A stretch of 7,045 bases of DNA, taken from Terrimonas_A sp040509495 (lineage in GTDB: Bacteria > Bacteroidota > Bacteroidia > Chitinophagales > Chitinophagaceae). Numbering within the stretch: position 1 is the stretch's first letter; each line of letters starts with the position of its first letter. The position numbers were made by a program, and so were the translations under genes. The stretch lies in assembly GCA_040509495.1 (NCBI GenBank), contig JBEVKW010000377.1, positions 1 through 7,045 on the forward strand. Direction: 5' to 3'. The notes beneath the pieces were generated by a model. The model did not search any database, was not told the DNA's origin, and saw nothing but the letters and a program-made list of their open reading frames with translations. This document shows positions 3,904 through 7,045 of this stretch, piece after piece.

Positions 3904-6846
3904 CTATGATTGTCCAGCCTCAATGAGAGTGATCTCCTCATCGGTTAGTCGGTACAATTCATAGACCAGCTTGTCAATCTGTTGATCTAGGCCGGAGCAT
4001 TTTCTCTCGTAAAAGTTTTTATCGCGGTCGGTATGCGCCGCCGCTAATTGCTGCTTTGCCGTAAGCAGTTGTTCTACAAGTTGCGTTAGCCTGTCATGTC
4101 GCACCTTATCGGCAGCATCGTTCGGCGTCAGTTCAGGTACAGGCAACAGTCGAGTCTCTTTGAGTACGATCTTGGGGAAGTCATCTCTCTGCGCAATGTT
4201 TGACCGGCGCAAGAAGTACCAAGACATCAGTCTGCTGTTAATTACTCCCAGTAGAAAATTTAAGTCCGGCGAGTTTTGAAGGGGCAAGATGCTCTGCATC
4301 GATTTATTTGTGACGAAGTCTTCAGCCGCTTTTACAGCTTGTAATCTGAATTGCCGGCTGATCAGTTCTCGCAGTAGTAATCTTTCACCCGTAAAGTATC
4401 TTTCGGGCTTCGGCTCGGCTAGCGTTTCATCAAAGCGAATGTAGCGGACGGTCTTGTGCTCCAAGAAGTAGCGCCTGACCGTGCCGTCGAAGGCGCGGCG
4501 ACTGGTCGCGTGCGTGGGCTGATCCGTTAATTCAAACGGGGTTACGCCGCGCTGTACGTCGGCGAACTCTTGAAGCGTCTTACTGCCATTCTGGATTTTG
4601 CGCATCAGCAGCGTGGTTGCGAAGTCTGCGTATGTCAGGTACTCATCAGAATCCTCCGTGAACCATTGGATGAAATCAGTCACTTGAAGCGATTCGTTGA
4701 ACTCCTGTTCGGAAACAATTTTGTGCCGCTTCGGGAAGGTACGTAGCTGTACTTCGCAGTCTTCTGCTCTCGGCCAGGTCGTGGTGTGGTGGCGCTTGGT
4801 GGCGACGAAGATGGAAGTGTCTACCCAGGCGTCGAAAACGTCATAAGGTAAATTGATAAAGGTTTCGGGGTCAGTGGCACAGGCCATTAGCCGCCTGAGG
4901 AAGCTGAACCTTACGCCGCTGTACCAGCCCGTAGGCACGATCATCGAGAACTTCCCACCCGGCTTTAAAAGCTTGAGCGCTTGCTCCATGAACAACGCGT
5001 AAGTATCCAGACTCTTCCTGGCGGTTTTAAAGTTAGCTCGGAAGTAGTCAGTCGCTACCTTATTAGCTTCTGCGCCGTAAGGGGGGTTGCCGACAATTGC
5101 ATCAAAGCCCCCGCCTCCCATTACCTGCGGGAAGGCATTTTCAAAGTCCATCGGATTCAACTTACGTTCCTCTTCCGGCTCGAACAGATGCCCTTCGAGG
5201 ATGTCCCATCCGATGAGCGAATTCCCGCAGATGATGTTGCTGTTCAGGTTGGGGAGGAGGGCTTCGCGTAGCTCCATCTGATAGCGTTGCGATGTCGCGA
5301 TGGTTTCGTCTTCAAGCAGTTTCAAGTAGAGAGATAGTTGTGCCACCTCCACTGCTTGTGGGTCAACGTCCACCCCGTAGATGCTGTTTAAGAGGATATT
5401 ACGCCTTTGCAGTAACGACAGCTGCAGCGTGCCATCTTCACGTTCGGTACATCCTGCCTTCAGGCCCTTTGTTCTATTTGTTTTATTCGCGTTGTAGTAG
5501 CCGGCGTGATGTCGCAGTAAGAGATCGTATACTCCCAGCAAGAAGGAGCCGCTTCCACAAGCTATGTCGGCAAAACGCATCTGACTGATCTCTTCCGGCC
5601 TTTTCCCTTTAATTAACTTTCCGACGGTCTTCTCGACTATGTAGCGCACGATGTACTCGGGCGTGTAGTAAACGCCGCCCGCTTTGCGGACTTCCGGCTT
5701 CTCCTCTACCTGCGCGCCCTTATTCGTTACCGTAATTATCTTGCCTAAGAATCGTTCATATATGCTGCCAAGGATATGAATGGGGATGGCGTTGAAGTCG
5801 TAAGGAGAGATCGTGTGCGCGAGGCTTGTACGCACGTTGTCAAAGGCGGCCTCGTCGACCTTAAATGTCGAGGCGTCTAGTAGCGCATGTTTCTTGAAGA
5901 TGATGCCGTTGTAAATTCTGTCAAGTCTGTGAGATGTGGCGACGAAACCCTGCCACGAAGATCCGCCGCTACCTAAACTCTCCACGATAGGCTCTGGTTC
6001 GATCAGCTTGTCCTCAAGAAAGCGCATGAACACCAGGCGGTCTAGTGTTCGTTGCGTGACTTCCGTCAGTTCATAGCTGTCCAGTTGAGGATTATCTTTG
6101 GCGAAAGCGCGCGCCAGCTCTTCCCGGTCTTCATCCAAGTCCTCTAGAAAGGATTCGTCAATGCTCTTAAAACCACCGCCGAAGAGGGTCCGCTGGCGAG
6201 CCTTACGGGGAGGTCTCTCCAAGGTCTCCGTGTACTTTTCAAGCGAGCCATTTCTCGCCGCCTCGCGAGAAAAGAGGTAATAAAGCTCCGCGAATTTTTC
6301 GGGGTCAAAATAGTCGGCGTAGTAGAACTTTTTAACCGCCCTGTCTAACGCTGAAACAAGATCAGGTTTGTAGCGACAGTCTAAAACGCGGAAGTGCTCG
6401 AAATCTGTAAGCACCGCAAGGGGTGTCCGTCCGTTCCATCCGTAACGTATGGTCTGGAAATAATCGAGGATGTTGTCCAACTCCGCTTTAGGCTTTTTAG
6501 CCTCGACGTAGAAAAGTACGTCACGGAAGTTGGGGGCGAAAAAAGCATAGTCGGCGCGCTTGCGCCCTGCGCCCATTGCTACGCCGCGCTCAACTTTAAC
6601 TTCCTGCTCGTAGGGGTTGGTCTGCCGTTCGTGATTAACATCCCAGCCTAGTGCTACCCAAAACTTATCGATGAAGTCAATACGCGCCTGAGCCTCAGAG
6701 TAAGAGGGCGCGAGGTACTGGTGCTCGTTCTCCTTGAAGACAGATGCTAAGTGAGAGACGCGCTCAAAGGCTTCGTTGAAGGACTGAGGAATCATAGCCT
6801 GAGGTGCATTGGCAGGCGACAGTAAGGTCGCCGCCTGTTGAGACAT
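3904..6846 (-). CDS. Type IIG (Eco57I-like) restriction-modification enzyme: nuclease, N6-adenine methylase and specificity domains in one chain
   Basis: 980 aa, close to Eco57I in length. The N-terminal nuclease domain (about 20-200) has a PD-(D/E)xK core: Asp99 in RADYAFF and Glu115-x-Lys117 in FYVEAKKP, followed by QTIRYGW (131-137) like the QxxxY motif of HsdR-type nucleases. A helical connector (about 230-380) precedes the gamma-class methylase: motif X GGVYYTPEYIVRYI (390-403), motif I FADIACGSGSFLL (425-437), acidic SAM-ribose region IYGVDVDPQAVEVA (489-502), catalytic motif IV NPPY (587-590) and LLKPGGKFSMIVPTGW (626-641). Residues about 740-950 form the TaqI-like target-recognition region, with a helical end. 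All key residues are present, so it should both methylate and cleave using SAM; the recognition site cannot be predicted. No separate methylase or specificity gene adjoins it. ATG at 6846 follows a strong promoter closely. Confidence 0.9.
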   Translation of the reverse strand: MSQQAATLLSPANAPQAMIPQSFNEAFERVSHLASVFKENEHQYLAPSYSEAQARIDFIDKFWVALGWDVNHERQTNPYEQEVKVERGVAMGAGRKRADYAFFAPNFRDVLFYVEAKKPKAELDNILDYFQTIRYGWNGRTPLAVLTDFEHFRVLDCRYKPDLVSALDRAVKKFYYADYFDPEKFAELYYLFSREAARNGSLEKYTETLERPPRKARQRTLFGGGFKSIDESFLEDLDEDREELARAFAKDNPQLDSYELTEVTQRTLDRLVFMRFLEDKLIEPEPIVESLGSGGSSWQGFVATSHRLDRIYNGIIFKKHALLDASTFKVDEAAFDNVRTSLAHTISPYDFNAIPIHILGSIYERFLGKIITVTNKGAQVEEKPEVRKAGGVYYTPEYIVRYIVEKTVGKLIKGKRPEEISQMRFADIACGSGSFLLGVYDLLLRHHAGYYNANKTNRTKGLKAGCTEREDGTLQLSLLQRRNILLNSIYGVDVDPQAVEVAQLSLYLKLLEDETIATSQRYQMELREALLPNLNSNIICGNSLIGWDILEGHLFEPEEERKLNPMDFENAFPQVMGGGGFDAIVGNPPYGAEANKVATDYFRANFKTARKSLDTYALFMEQALKLLKPGGKFSMIVPTGWYSGVRFSFLRRLMACATDPETFINLPYDVFDAWVDTSIFVATKRHHTTTWPRAEDCEVQLRTFPKRHKIVSEQEFNESLQVTDFIQWFTEDSDEYLTYADFATTLLMRKIQNGSKTLQEFADVQRGVTPFELTDQPTHATSRRAFDGTVRRYFLEHKTVRYIRFDETLAEPKPERYFTGERLLLRELISRQFRLQAVKAAEDFVTNKSMQSILPLQNSPDLNFLLGVINSRLMSWYFLRRSNIAQRDDFPKIVLKETRLLPVPELTPNDAADKVRHDRLTQLVEQLLTAKQQLAAAHTDRDKNFYERKCSGLDQQIDKLVYELYRLTDEEITLIEAGQS

Positions 6847-6863
6847 GATAGAAAGGCGGAGGC

Positions 6864-6892
6864 AAATTATCCACGCTCAGGGTGTTTGTCAA
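6864..6892 (-). promoter_or_regulatory. Promoter of the type IIG restriction-modification gene, very short leader
   Basis: Minus strand: perfect -35 TTGACA (complement of 6887-6892), 17-nt spacer, -10 TAATTT (complement of 6864-6869). The start site would be near 6857, leaving about 10 nt before the ATG at 6846. That leader has no purine-rich Shine-Dalgarno (it reads roughly CCTTTCTATC), so initiation may be inefficient or leaderless-like. Confidence 0.6.
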
Positions 6893-7014
6893 ATTTTAGT
6901 AGTTTCAGGCGTGTAATGTTATTTTGCCCCTGCAACTATCATTCGGGCAGTGTAAACGGCGTGGGGTGTTCTAACGCTAGTTGGCAGCATTGTTATGCAT
7001 GAAGTGTCAAGGAG
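6893..7014. other. Divergent intergenic region upstream of the restriction-modification gene
   Basis: AT-rich at its left end, with no RNA gene recognised. No convincing plus-strand promoter for the gene that may start at the right edge was found. It ends in AAGGAG (7009-7014), a good Shine-Dalgarno for that gene. Confidence 0.35.
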
Positions 7015-7018
7015 ATGA

Positions 7019-7045
7019 ATGCCGAAAAGATATCTTTGGAGAGGG
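7019..7045 (+). CDS. Possible start of a rightward gene, cut by the window edge
   Basis: AAGGAG (7009-7014) is followed by two ATG codons in different frames. ATG 7019, 4 nt past the Shine-Dalgarno, reads MPKRYLWRG to the edge. ATG 7015 abuts the Shine-Dalgarno and reads MNAEKISLER. Spacing favours 7019. Nine residues are too few to assign a family. If real, the gene diverges from the restriction-modification gene. Confidence 0.35.

Noticed and set aside
4981..5588. Several plus-strand frames opposite the methylase region
   Set aside because: They lie antisense to conserved methylase motifs, with no start signals or family features.
3904..6846. BREX PglX assignment for the large methylase
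   Set aside because: It has an N-terminal PD-(D/E)xK nuclease domain and Eco57I-like length, and no other BREX gene is nearby.
6925..6949. TGCCC...GGGCA inverted repeat upstream of the restriction-modification gene as a C-box or operator
   Set aside because: Five base pairs around a 15-nt gap is expected by chance, and no controller-protein gene is present.

Overview
Bacterial accessory DNA of mixed origin: base and codon use changes from gene to gene, and mobile-element, phage-type and defence-type genes sit side by side. The host cannot be named from the sequence. The TIR family (FLCHSS..DKPAV / PWLDEE..LLPGQ.WE), the pentapeptide-repeat leader and the promoters (TTGACA, 17-bp spacers, TAnnnT) suggest a soil or aquatic, moderate-GC environmental bacterium, for example Acidobacteriota, Chloroflexota or a cyanobacterium. 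This is only a guess.

Left edge (1-444). The terminal 132 bases of an IS3-type insertion sequence (start of orfA, minus strand) have landed in a pentapeptide-repeat gene, leaving only its first 32 codons, its RBS and a good promoter. The promoter spacer coincides with a G-rich, G-quadruplex-like tract on the opposite strand.

TIR cluster (445-2877, minus strand). In transcription order: a small HTH (excisionase/MerR-like) DNA-binding protein; a DnaJ C-terminal substrate-binding region fused to a TIR domain (no J domain, reduced zinc finger); a 63-aa charged helical protein; and a TIR-STAS fusion whose GTG start overlaps the previous stop by 4 nt. The two TIR domains are about 70% identical by hand alignment and both keep the glutamate position used by NAD-cleaving TIRs, but each carries a different likely sensor or regulatory domain: chaperone-type peptide binding versus a SpoIIAA-like STAS domain. 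I infer a two-effector stress or anti-phage module; nothing in the window proves that.

Rightward operon (2928-3873, plus strand). A textbook sigma70 promoter, overlapped by a 26-bp dyad operator, faces away from the HTH gene. It drives an acidic 63-aa protein, a frameshifted small gene and a NinG-like zinc-binding nuclease of lambdoid phage type. The shared divergent control region suggests that the HTH protein is the local switch.

Right part (3904-7045). A 980-aa single-chain type IIG (Eco57I-like) restriction-modification enzyme on the minus strand has its own strong promoter with a very short leader. It ends 30 nt from the end of the ninG-like gene, in convergent orientation. A further plus-strand gene may begin at the extreme right edge.

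Overall the window reads as a defence island or mobile-element remnant: IS scar, restriction enzyme, phage-type nuclease, HTH switch and a paired TIR module.
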